Source of the DNA: Bacteroidales bacterium
Lineage (GTDB): Bacteria > Bacteroidota > Bacteroidia > Bacteroidales > UBA932
Direction of reading: 5' to 3'
DNA length: 7,143 nt
Assembly (NCBI GenBank): GCA_004555145.1
Contig: SFJB01000082.1
Location: 1-7,143 of the forward strand
This document shows positions 1-6,074 of the stretch, piece after piece (position 1 is the first letter of the stretch; every line of letters begins with the position of its first letter). Position numbers and translations under genes: made by a program. The notes beneath the pieces were generated by a model, which was given only the letters and a program-made list of their open reading frames with translations, did no database searches and was not told the origin of the DNA.

Positions 1-149
1 CAGAAGAGATATGTGAAGACGACTTTTCATTTGTGGAACAACTTGGACTCAAGGAGAACCTTTCTCCTACCCGCGCAAACGGGCTTGTATCCATGATGGA
101 AACAATCAGAAGAAAGGCACAGGAGTATTGCAATGGCAAGAGTAATTGA
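1..149 (+). CDS. sufE: SufE-family Fe-S sulfur acceptor, C-terminal fragment
   Basis: Only the last 48 codons are in the window; the first full codon is at 3 and the TGA stop at 147-149. The visible tail reads FVEQLGLKENLSPTRANGL, followed by a basic, probably helical end (MMETIRRKAQEY). SufE proteins end with this same arrangement: an L(S/T)P(T/S)R..GL motif and a final amphipathic helix. In the family, SufE takes persulfide sulfur from the cysteine desulfurase SufS and passes it to the SufBCD scaffold in the cytoplasm. The catalytic cysteine loop lies outside the window, so activity cannot be judged. The next gene, a DUF59 Fe-S assembly factor, starts three bases after the stop, which supports both the assignment and an operon. 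The identification rests on a short C-terminal motif plus context. Confidence 0.75.
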   Translation, partial: EEICEDDFSFVEQLGLKENLSPTRANGLVSMMETIRRKAQEYCNGKSN

Positions 150-152
150 GCA

Positions 153-509
153 ATGGAGAACAATGAAATTTTGACACCTCAGGACGTAAAGGAGCTCACA
201 CCTCTGTATGAAGCGGTAGTGCTGGCTCTCAAGCAGGTATATGACCCGGAAATACCGGTCAATATCTATGACTTGGGCCTTATCTATGAACTCAATATCA
301 ATAAGTCACACGAAGTTTATATCAAGATGACCTTCACTGCGCCGAATTGCCCTATGGCGGATGAGGTCATTGCGGAGGTCCAGCACAATGTGGAACTTAC
401 CCCGGGAATTACCAAATGTTCGATAGAACTCGTGTTCGAGCCGGCCTGGGACCAGAGTCTGCTGTCTGACGAGGCTCGCATAGCCCTTGGAATGGATCCT
501 GAGCTATGA
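153..509 (+). CDS. DUF59/MIP18 (SufT-family) Fe-S cluster assembly protein
   Basis: This 118-residue cytoplasmic protein is a single DUF59 (MIP18-like) domain with short extensions. Family hallmarks are visible: DPEIPVNIYDLGLIYEL at residues 31-47, including DPE and D40, and TAPNCPMAD at 62-70 with the conserved Cys66. The C-terminus (FEPAWDQSLLSDEARIALG, residues 95-113) is the usual P.W....LS..A...LG tail. DUF59 proteins such as SufT and eukaryotic MIP18/CIA2 help deliver or mature Fe-S clusters on client proteins; the precise client here is unknown. The ATG at 153 follows the SufE stop by three bases and has no clear Shine-Dalgarno, as is normal for Bacteroidota. Its stop overlaps the folK start (ATGA at 506-509), so translation is probably coupled to both neighbours. 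It could be annotated sufT, but some family members act outside the Suf system. Confidence 0.9.
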   Translation: MENNEILTPQDVKELTPLYEAVVLALKQVYDPEIPVNIYDLGLIYELNINKSHEVYIKMTFTAPNCPMADEVIAEVQHNVELTPGITKCSIELVFEPAWDQSLLSDEARIALGMDPEL

Positions 510-937
510 CACGGGTTTACCTTTCCCTCGGCACCAATGTGGGTGACAGGAAAAGCAATATCAACACGGCTGTTCGCTTGCTCGAAGATGCCTTGGGAAA
601 GGCTCCGGCAGCTGTTTCCTCGATGATTGAATCCAAGTCCTGGGGCTTTGATGGTGGGGATTTCATCAACTGCGTTCTCAGTTTCGACACCACACTAGAC
701 CCTCGTGGTCTGCTCAAGGTATGCAAGGACATAGAACGCAGGATGGGAAGGCGGGAGAGAATTGAATACAACGGCGAAGGAAATAGGATTTATCACGACC
801 GCATTATTGACATAGACATACTTCTCTATGGCAATCTTTGCATCAATGAGCCTGATTTGGTAATACCTCATCCTCTTATGAAGGAAAGGGACTTCATTAT
901 GCGTCCGCTGATGGAAATATTCGTTGAAAATCACTAA
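506..937 (+). CDS. folK: 2-amino-4-hydroxy-6-hydroxymethyldihydropteridine pyrophosphokinase
   Basis: HPPK transfers pyrophosphate from ATP to 6-hydroxymethyl-7,8-dihydropterin, the step before dihydropteroate synthase in folate synthesis. The 143-residue chain covers the whole compact fold. The start YLSLGTNVGDR (residues 5-15) is the family's nucleotide-fold opening. Next come F.NCV (53-57) and the E..MGR segment (77-82). The Mg2+-binding acidic pair D102/D104 lies in RIIDIDILLYG, and IPHP (120-123) leads into the closing R.F...PL.EI region. Length is close to the usual 140-160 residues and no catalytic motif is missing. The start is fixed by the ATGA overlap with the DUF59 gene, so folK appears to be read as the third gene of the sufE-DUF59-folK run. 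The stop codon TAA (935-937) doubles as the first bases of a candidate promoter for glyQS. Confidence 0.94.
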   Translation: MTRVYLSLGTNVGDRKSNINTAVRLLEDALGKAPAAVSSMIESKSWGFDGGDFINCVLSFDTTLDPRGLLKVCKDIERRMGRRERIEYNGEGNRIYHDRIIDIDILLYGNLCINEPDLVIPHPLMKERDFIMRPLMEIFVENH

Positions 938-942
938 CTTTG
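935..942 (+). promoter_or_regulatory. Candidate Bacteroidota -7 promoter element for glyQS
   Basis: TAACTTTG matches the Bacteroidota primary sigma -7 consensus TAnnTTTG exactly. It lies about 35 bp upstream of the preferred glyQS start at 978, so transcription would begin near 949 with a leader of roughly 30 nt. No good TTTG element is present 19 bp upstream (912-915 reads TGGA), so the promoter is only half supported. The element overlaps the folK stop codon. If used, it lets glyQS and the gene behind it be transcribed independently of the Fe-S/folate run. Confidence 0.45.
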
Positions 943-977
943 CAGGCTTTGTAGAACGAAATATAATTTATTGGAAT

Positions 978-2516
978 ATGACACAGGAAGAATTGTTCAA
1001 GGTGCTTGTCGCCCACTGTAAGGAATACGGTTATATTTTTCCTTCCAGTGAAATCTATGACGGACTCGCCGCAGTGTATGATTACGGCCAGCTTGGTGTT
1101 GAACTCAAAAACAATATCAAGCAGTACTGGTGGAACGCGATGACCCGCCTCAACGAGAATATTGTAGGTATAGACGCCTGCATATTCATGCATCCGAAAA
1201 CCTGGGTTGCATCCGGTCACGTAGCCGCATTCAACGACCCTCTTATCGATAATAAGGATTCCAAGAAGAGATATCGTGCAGATGTTCTCATTGAGGATTA
1301 TCTCGCCAAGATTGAAGAAAAGATCAATAAGGAGGTGGAGAAAGGACGCCGCAAGTTCGGTGAATCCTTCGATGAAGCCAAATTCCGTGAGACCAATCCG
1401 AATGTTCTCCGCGAAAAGGCTCATTATGAGGAAGTTCACAATCGCTACGTGGCTGCAGAGCAGGCCAATGACCTTGCCGAGTACAAGCAGATCATTCTCG
1501 ACTGCGGCATAGTTTGTCCTATCAGCGGCACCAAGAATTGGACCGACGTGCGCCAGTTCAACCTTATGTTCTCTACCCAGTTCGGTTCCGTTGGAGACGA
1601 TTCCAACACTATATACCTCCGTCCGGAAACCGCGCAGGGCATTTTCGTGGACTACATCAATGTCCAGAAAACTGGCAGGATGAAGATTCCTTTCGGTATC
1701 GCACAGATAGGCAAAGCTTTCCGCAATGAAGTAGTTGCCCGTCAGTTCATCTTCCGTATGAGGGAATTCGAGCAGATGGAGATGGAGTTCTTCGTGCGTC
1801 CCGGCACAGAGATGGAATGGTTCAAGACGTGGAAGGAAAACAGGATGAAGTGGCACACCAATCTCGGTATGGGGGACAGTAACTACCGTTTCCACGACCA
1901 CGAGAAGCTGGCCCACTACGCCAACGCCGCCACCGACATAGAGTTCAATTTCCCATTCGGATTCAAGGAACTCGAAGGTATCCACAGCCGCACCGACTTC
2001 GACCTCGGCAACCACCAGAAACTCTCTGGAAAGAAGCTCCAGTACTTCGATCCTGAGACCAACGAGAGCTATGTTCCTTACTGCGTAGAGACCTCCATCG
2101 GCGTGGACCGTATGTTCCTCGCGGTGCTCAGCCACTCCTACAAGGTAGAGACCCTGGAGAATGGCGAGACCCGCACAGTACTCAGCCTCCCGGCGCCTCT
2201 TGCACCTGTAAAGGCTGCTGTGCTCCCTCTCATCAAGAAGGACGGTCTTCCTGAGTTCGCACAGAAGGTTATGAACGAGCTCAAGTACGACTTCAACTGC
2301 CAATACGACGAGAAGGACAGCATAGGCAAGCGCTACCGTCGCCAGGATGCCATCGGCACTCCGTTCTGCATCACAATCGACCACGATTCGCTCAACGACA
2401 ACTGCGTCACCGTGCGCGAGCGTGACACTATGCAGCAGACCAGGGTTCCTGTTGCCGAACTCAGGGCTATGATAGACAGCAAGGTAAATCTCAACAACCT
2501 TCTCAGAAACCTGTAG
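978..2516 (+). CDS. glyQS: Glycine--tRNA ligase (dimeric, single-chain class II)
   Basis: This 512-residue enzyme charges tRNA-Gly with glycine using ATP in the cytoplasm. It is the alpha2 type found in Bacteroidota, archaea and eukaryotes, not the split alpha/beta type of E. coli. The N-terminal catalytic part has YGYIFPSSEIYDGLAAVYDYG (about 17-37). It also has the substrate-pocket motif YLRPETAQGIF (213-223), class II motif 2 (FRNE at 248-251 through REFEQMEMEFF at 262-272) and motif 3 GVDRMFLAVL (375-384). A charged insertion spans about 105-175. The anticodon-binding domain runs from about 405 to the end, with IGKRYRRQDAIGTPF (449-463) and VTVRERD (477-483). An in-frame ATG at 924 would add 18 unconserved residues and overlap folK. 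The ATG at 978 begins with the family-typical MTQEELFK and lies downstream of the candidate promoter, so it is preferred. Another gene starts three bases after the stop. Confidence 0.97.
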   Translation: MTQEELFKVLVAHCKEYGYIFPSSEIYDGLAAVYDYGQLGVELKNNIKQYWWNAMTRLNENIVGIDACIFMHPKTWVASGHVAAFNDPLIDNKDSKKRYRADVLIEDYLAKIEEKINKEVEKGRRKFGESFDEAKFRETNPNVLREKAHYEEVHNRYVAAEQANDLAEYKQIILDCGIVCPISGTKNWTDVRQFNLMFSTQFGSVGDDSNTIYLRPETAQGIFVDYINVQKTGRMKIPFGIAQIGKAFRNEVVARQFIFRMREFEQMEMEFFVRPGTEMEWFKTWKENRMKWHTNLGMGDSNYRFHDHEKLAHYANAATDIEFNFPFGFKELEGIHSRTDFDLGNHQKLSGKKLQYFDPETNESYVPYCVETSIGVDRMFLAVLSHSYKVETLENGETRTVLSLPAPLAPVKAAVLPLIKKDGLPEFAQKVMNELKYDFNCQYDEKDSIGKRYRRQDAIGTPFCITIDHDSLNDNCVTVRERDTMQQTRVPVAELRAMIDSKVNLNNLLRNL

Positions 2517-2519
2517 CGG

Positions 2520-3488
2520 ATGGCTGAATCATTTGCAAGTCTTGGCCGCGTCGAGGCCATAAGGATATTGTTTGAAAACAGCGGTTACTCTCCATTCGGG
2601 GAACCGCTGTTCTTCGAAGAGGACAAGGGTAACCACAGCGTCAGCGCATCTTCCCTGTTCCTGGAGGGAATTGACTTCAATCTCGAGTACTTCCCTCTCA
2701 AGCACCTTGGGTACAAGTGCGTGCTTGCGCAGACCGGCGAACTCTATGCCGTGTTGGCGGAGCCTAGGACCCTGTCCATCACGCTGGGAGTGTCCGCAAA
2801 GCTCGATTTTCCGCAGATCAGCGAGCTCTGGAGCGGTATGCTTGTGGCGGCAAGGGAATTCGGCTACAAGCAATTGAGCCTGGATCTGGTGCCGTCGAAG
2901 AACGGACTCACGATTTCCGTGAACGCAGCCGGCAGCTCTACCGGGAAGGCGGCAGACCGGCGCCCGATCGCGGAGAGCAAGGATCTTATCTGCGTCAGCG
3001 GAAGAATGGGAGCGGCTTACCTTGGGCAGCAGGTGCTCGAACGGAAGCCCGGCGAACTCGAGAAATACAAGATGATGGTGGGTGCATACCTCAAACCCGA
3101 ACTCGACGCGGACGTGCTCAGGAACCTTGATGCCGCCGGTATCACCCCATCGTTCGGGTATTTTGTCAGGCGATGCCTCGCAGACACCCTGCTCCGACTC
3201 CACCGGGATTCGGGGCTTGGGGTGAAGGTATATGCGGAGAGGATTCCTTTCGAGGGCAACAGTTTCTCCTTGGGTAAGGAAATGAATATAGACCCCGTTT
3301 CGGCGGCTATGAACGGCGGTGACGACTGTTGCCTCCTCTTTACCGTTCCAATCGCGAAATTCGATTCTTTACGCAAGAATTTCCCGACTTTTGAACTTAT
3401 CGGCCACCTCGCCCTGCCTGAAGTCGGCTCCGTCCTCGTCACCCCTGACGGTCTTGAGCACGAAATCTCCGCCCAGGGCTGGGTGTAG
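2520..3488 (+). CDS. ThiL-like (PurM superfamily) protein lacking the metal-binding aspartates; probable pseudoenzyme
   Basis: The 322-residue protein follows the two-domain AIR-synthase/PurM fold and matches thiamine-monophosphate kinase in scaffold motifs from end to end. These are EGIDFNLEYFPLKHLGYK (49-66), NGLTISV (128-134), DLICVSGRMGAAYLG (155-169), LKPE (191-194), NGGDD..LLFTVP (265-277), IGH (294-296) and the terminal AQGW. Length is normal for ThiL (about 320-350). ThiL transfers phosphate from ATP to thiamine phosphate to make thiamine diphosphate, using Mg2+ ions held by several aspartates. Compared with the family pattern, the GDDA motif is absent (33-41 reads EEDKGNHSV), TTD becomes ASS (43-45), SD becomes GE (73-74) and SDG becomes RRC (217-219). 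Only D122 of GGDTT and the C-terminal NGGDD remain. Kinase activity is therefore unlikely. The frame is uninterrupted, and the ATG lies three bases after the glyQS stop, so the two are probably co-translated. I infer a binding, regulatory or repurposed role; the actual function is unknown. Confidence 0.85.
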   Translation: MAESFASLGRVEAIRILFENSGYSPFGEPLFFEEDKGNHSVSASSLFLEGIDFNLEYFPLKHLGYKCVLAQTGELYAVLAEPRTLSITLGVSAKLDFPQISELWSGMLVAAREFGYKQLSLDLVPSKNGLTISVNAAGSSTGKAADRRPIAESKDLICVSGRMGAAYLGQQVLERKPGELEKYKMMVGAYLKPELDADVLRNLDAAGITPSFGYFVRRCLADTLLRLHRDSGLGVKVYAERIPFEGNSFSLGKEMNIDPVSAAMNGGDDCCLLFTVPIAKFDSLRKNFPTFELIGHLALPEVGSVLVTPDGLEHEISAQGWV

Positions 3489-3550
3489 CGGGTGTCTTTC
3501 TCACAAATATAATCCCCCCGACAAATGCAAATCGAATCTTCGCTATGTCT

Positions 3551-3581
3551 TTTGTAATCTGACTGCGAATCGCTATCTTTG
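3551..3581 (+). promoter_or_regulatory. Bacteroidota promoter for the GH3 glucosidase gene
   Basis: TTTG at 3551-3554 and TATCTTTG at 3574-3581 are separated by exactly 19 bp. This matches the Bacteroidota housekeeping promoter (-33 TTTG, -7 TAnnTTTG) in both elements and in spacing. Transcription would start near 3588, giving a leader of about 24 nt before the ATG at 3612. The leader is A/T-rich and has no Shine-Dalgarno sequence, as is usual in this phylum. The rest of the 3489-3611 gap shows no clear terminator for the upstream gene. Confidence 0.78.
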
Positions 3582-3611
3582 TGCATGAACTAAACACAAA
3601 CCATATTTTTA

Positions 3612-5981
3612 ATGAAAAAAGTACTTCTCACCATTCTTGCACTCGCAGGCGTTTACGGAGCGAGTGCGCAATGCATCCAACGCGACGAGCAGATTGAGGC
3701 TCAGATCGAGTCTATCCTTTCAAAGATGACCCTTAAGGAAAAGGTTGGCCAGATGTGCGAACTCGCCATCGACGTGGTCTCTCCTTCTCCGTGGAGCCAG
3801 GGTGGCGAAACCCTTGCCGGAGGAATGCTCTCTGCCGATGCGGTAAAGACCGCCTTCGGAGAGTACAAGGTGGGGTCAATCCTCAACGTTCCTGCCGGAG
3901 TGGCTCAGACTCCGGAAGTATGGTCCAATATCATACGCACCCTCAACAGCTCATCCGAAGAGATGTGCGGCATCCCTGAACTCTACGGCGTGGATCAGAT
4001 TCACGGCGCAAGCTATACCTGGGGCGCAACCCTTTTCCCTCAGGAAATTGCCCAGGGTGCCTCGTTCAACCCTGCAATTCCTCGCCGCATAGGTGAAATC
4101 ACCGCATACGAGACGCGCGCGTGCCTGATTCCTTGGGTATATTCCCCTGTAATGGACCTCGCCCGCACTCCGCTCTGGCCTCGATTGTGGGAGAGCTTCG
4201 GCGAAGATGTACTTGTCAACGCGGTAATGGCTTCCGAGCTCACCAAGGGACTCCAGGGAGAGGACCCTAACCACGTGGGTATGTACAATGTGGCCGCCTG
4301 CCTCAAGCATTATCTCGCCTATGGCGCTCCGGTGAGCGGAAAGGACAGGACTCCGTCAAGCGTGACCTACCGCGAGCTGATGGAGAAATATTTCCAGCCT
4401 TTCAAGGCCTGCTGCGAAGCCGGTGCACTCAGCATAATGGTCAACTCCGCCAACAACAACGGCGTTCCTTTCCACGCCAACCGTGTGCTCCTCACCGAGT
4501 GGCTCAAGGAAGGACTCGACTGGGACGGTATGATTGTTACCGACTGGGCAGACATTGACAACATCTGGAAACGCGACCACGTCGCCGCCAACAAGAAGGA
4601 TGCTATTGCAATGGCAATCAACGCCGGAATAGATATGACTATGGATCCTTATTCCACCGACTTCTGCACGCTGCTCGAGGAACTCGTTCAGGAAGGACGC
4701 GTGCCTATGTCCAGAATCGACGATGCCGTGAGCCGCATCCTCAGGCTCAAGATACGCGTGGGTCTGCTCGACCGCAGCACCTGGGACATCCCTTACGAGG
4801 CGCCTCAGAAGCCGGGAAGGCGCAACAAGATGCAGCCACGCGACCTCAAGTCCATGTACCGTGCATTCGGCAGCGAAACCTTTGCCCAGGAAGCGGTCAA
4901 GATGACCGAGGAGTGTATGGTTCTGCTCAAGAATGAAGGCTCAGTGCTCCCTCTCAAGCCGGGCACCAAGCTTTTCGTCTGCGGTCCGAATGCCGACAAC
5001 TTCCGTCCTATGAACGGTGGCTGGACCTACACATGGCAGGGAAATCAGACCGACGAGATTGCAAGGAAAATCAGCGGATACCGCAGTTTCTACGAGGCTC
5101 TGTCTGACAGGTTCGGTGCCGAGAACGTAGAGTTCAGCGAGATGGTACGCTACGACGCGAAGGACTTCCGCAAGGACGAACAGCTCCCTGAAACCCTTGC
5201 CGAGACCGGCAACTCCACAGCGGACAAGATTGCCCGTGCGGATGTCATCATCGCCTGCATAGGTGAGAACTCATACACCGAGACCCCGGGCAACATCGAT
5301 GACCTCAACCTCTCTGCCAACCAGATCGAGATGGTGAAGTCCCTCGCCGCATACGGAAAGCCTATAATCCTCGTGCTGAACGAAGGCCGTCCTCGCCTTA
5401 TCAACGACATCGTGCCGCTTTCCTCAGCAATAGTCCAGACCTTCCTTCCTGGCAACTACGGTGGCGTAGCTCTTGCAAACCTCCTTTCTGGCGACGCCAA
5501 TTTCTCCGGCCGTCTCCCATACACCTATCCTAAGTACCACGGCTCCTTCATCACCTACGACTGCAAGCCGTGCGAATACGTGGAGACTATGGCCGGCGCA
5601 TACAACTATGCTGCCGACACACCAATACAGTGGCCTTTCGGATACGGCCTCTCATACTCCGAGGTAAGCGTTTCCGATCTCAAGCTCGTGGAGCAGGGCG
5701 ACGTGCTCAGGTTCCAGGTGACCGTGACCAACAAGTCCGACCGCAGTGTCAAGGAACCGGTGCTGCTTTTCATCTCCGACCTCGTGGCCAGCCTCACCCC
5801 TGACGTGAAGCGCCTGCGCGCTTTTGACAAGGTTGAGCTAGCTCCGCGCGAGAGCAAGACCGTGGAACTCAGCGTGAAGGTTGCGGACCTCGCCTTCGTG
5901 GACGAGGATCTCAACTGGGTGCTTGAACCGGGCGACTTCCGTGCCACCGTCGGCACCGAGTCTGTGATGTTCAAACTCTAG
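3612..5981 (+). CDS. bglX: Exported GH3 beta-glucosidase (BglX/ExoI-like)
   Basis: The 789-residue family 3 glycoside hydrolase should release glucose from the non-reducing ends of beta-glucans or beta-glucosides by a retaining mechanism. A signal peptide is clear: MKK, a hydrophobic stretch at 4-15, and an ASA site at 17-19 giving a mature start at Q20. Cys21 lacks a lipobox, so a periplasmic location is more likely than a lipoprotein. The N-terminal TIM barrel carries GVDQIHG (126-132), GATLFPQ (138-144), ESFGED (194-199), LKHY (231-234) and the nucleophile D311 in IVTDWADI. The alpha/beta sandwich domain carries GENSYTETPG (551-560), where E557 aligns with the acid/base of barley ExoI, and the closing SGRLPYTYP (632-640). 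A fibronectin III-like domain occupies about 685-789. Length and domain order are complete. No SusC/SusD, regulator or other glycosidase is adjacent, so substrate cannot be narrowed by context. Confidence 0.95.
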   Translation: MKKVLLTILALAGVYGASAQCIQRDEQIEAQIESILSKMTLKEKVGQMCELAIDVVSPSPWSQGGETLAGGMLSADAVKTAFGEYKVGSILNVPAGVAQTPEVWSNIIRTLNSSSEEMCGIPELYGVDQIHGASYTWGATLFPQEIAQGASFNPAIPRRIGEITAYETRACLIPWVYSPVMDLARTPLWPRLWESFGEDVLVNAVMASELTKGLQGEDPNHVGMYNVAACLKHYLAYGAPVSGKDRTPSSVTYRELMEKYFQPFKACCEAGALSIMVNSANNNGVPFHANRVLLTEWLKEGLDWDGMIVTDWADIDNIWKRDHVAANKKDAIAMAINAGIDMTMDPYSTDFCTLLEELVQEGRVPMSRIDDAVSRILRLKIRVGLLDRSTWDIPYEAPQKPGRRNKMQPRDLKSMYRAFGSETFAQEAVKMTEECMVLLKNEGSVLPLKPGTKLFVCGPNADNFRPMNGGWTYTWQGNQTDEIARKISGYRSFYEALSDRFGAENVEFSEMVRYDAKDFRKDEQLPETLAETGNSTADKIARADVIIACIGENSYTETPGNIDDLNLSANQIEMVKSLAAYGKPIILVLNEGRPRLINDIVPLSSAIVQTFLPGNYGGVALANLLSGDANFSGRLPYTYPKYHGSFITYDCKPCEYVETMAGAYNYAADTPIQWPFGYGLSYSEVSVSDLKLVEQGDVLRFQVTVTNKSDRSVKEPVLLFISDLVASLTPDVKRLRAFDKVELAPRESKTVELSVKVADLAFVDEDLNWVLEPGDFRATVGTESVMFKL

Positions 5982-6000
5982 GCTTGAAATACACAGCAAA

Positions 6001-6037
6001 CAGTAGGCCGGCCGCTTGGTCGGCCTACTGCTTTTTT
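6001..6037 (+). terminator. Intrinsic terminator after the GH3 gene
   Basis: The arms CAGTAGGCCG (6001-6010) and CGGCCTACTG (6021-6030) are perfectly complementary over 10 bp. Three further pairs (one G-U) extend the stem inwards to a 4-nt GCTT loop at 6014-6017. The stem is followed by a run of six T at 6032-6037. It starts 19 bp after the GH3 stop. Read on the - strand the stem is followed by the weaker TTTGCTGTGT, so it may also help end dnaE transcripts arriving from the right. Confidence 0.92.
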
Positions 6038-6074
6038 CCCGCTGTTGGTTTGGCTAACGGGTTGGGCGGCGAGG

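Noticed and set aside
897..2384. 495-codon open frame on the - strand opposite glyQS
   Set aside because: The + strand encodes an unmistakable glycyl-tRNA synthetase with all class II motifs. The antisense translation is Val/Leu/Glu-rich without recognisable domains, which is typical of the complement of a strongly codon-biased gene.
2529..3203. 224-codon open frame on the - strand opposite the ThiL-like gene
   Set aside because: The + frame has clear family motifs over its whole length; the antisense product is His/Arg/Pro-rich with no recognisable motif.
3470..3486. Small inverted repeat CCCA/TGGG at the end of the ThiL-like gene as a terminator
   Set aside because: The stem is only four base pairs, lies in the conserved AQGW codons, and has no following T-run.
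2520..3488. Treating the ThiL-like gene as a decaying pseudogene
   Set aside because: There is no frameshift or internal stop, length is normal, scaffold motifs are well kept, and changes concentrate at ligand positions, unlike random decay.
3017..3586. 189-codon - strand open frame over the end of the ThiL-like gene and the promoter gap
   Set aside because: The Ser/Arg/Pro-rich translation resembles no family, and it overlaps both a supported gene and the GH3 promoter.
3631..3677. Lipoprotein signal at Cys21 of the GH3 enzyme
   Set aside because: The residues before Cys21 are S-A-Q, and Gln at -1 does not fit a lipobox. The ASA site one residue earlier is a good signal peptidase I site.
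3951..4310. - strand open frames inside the GH3 gene (also near 4356-4621 and 5606-5974)
   Set aside because: They are all covered by conserved GH3 coding sequence and have no domain signature of their own.
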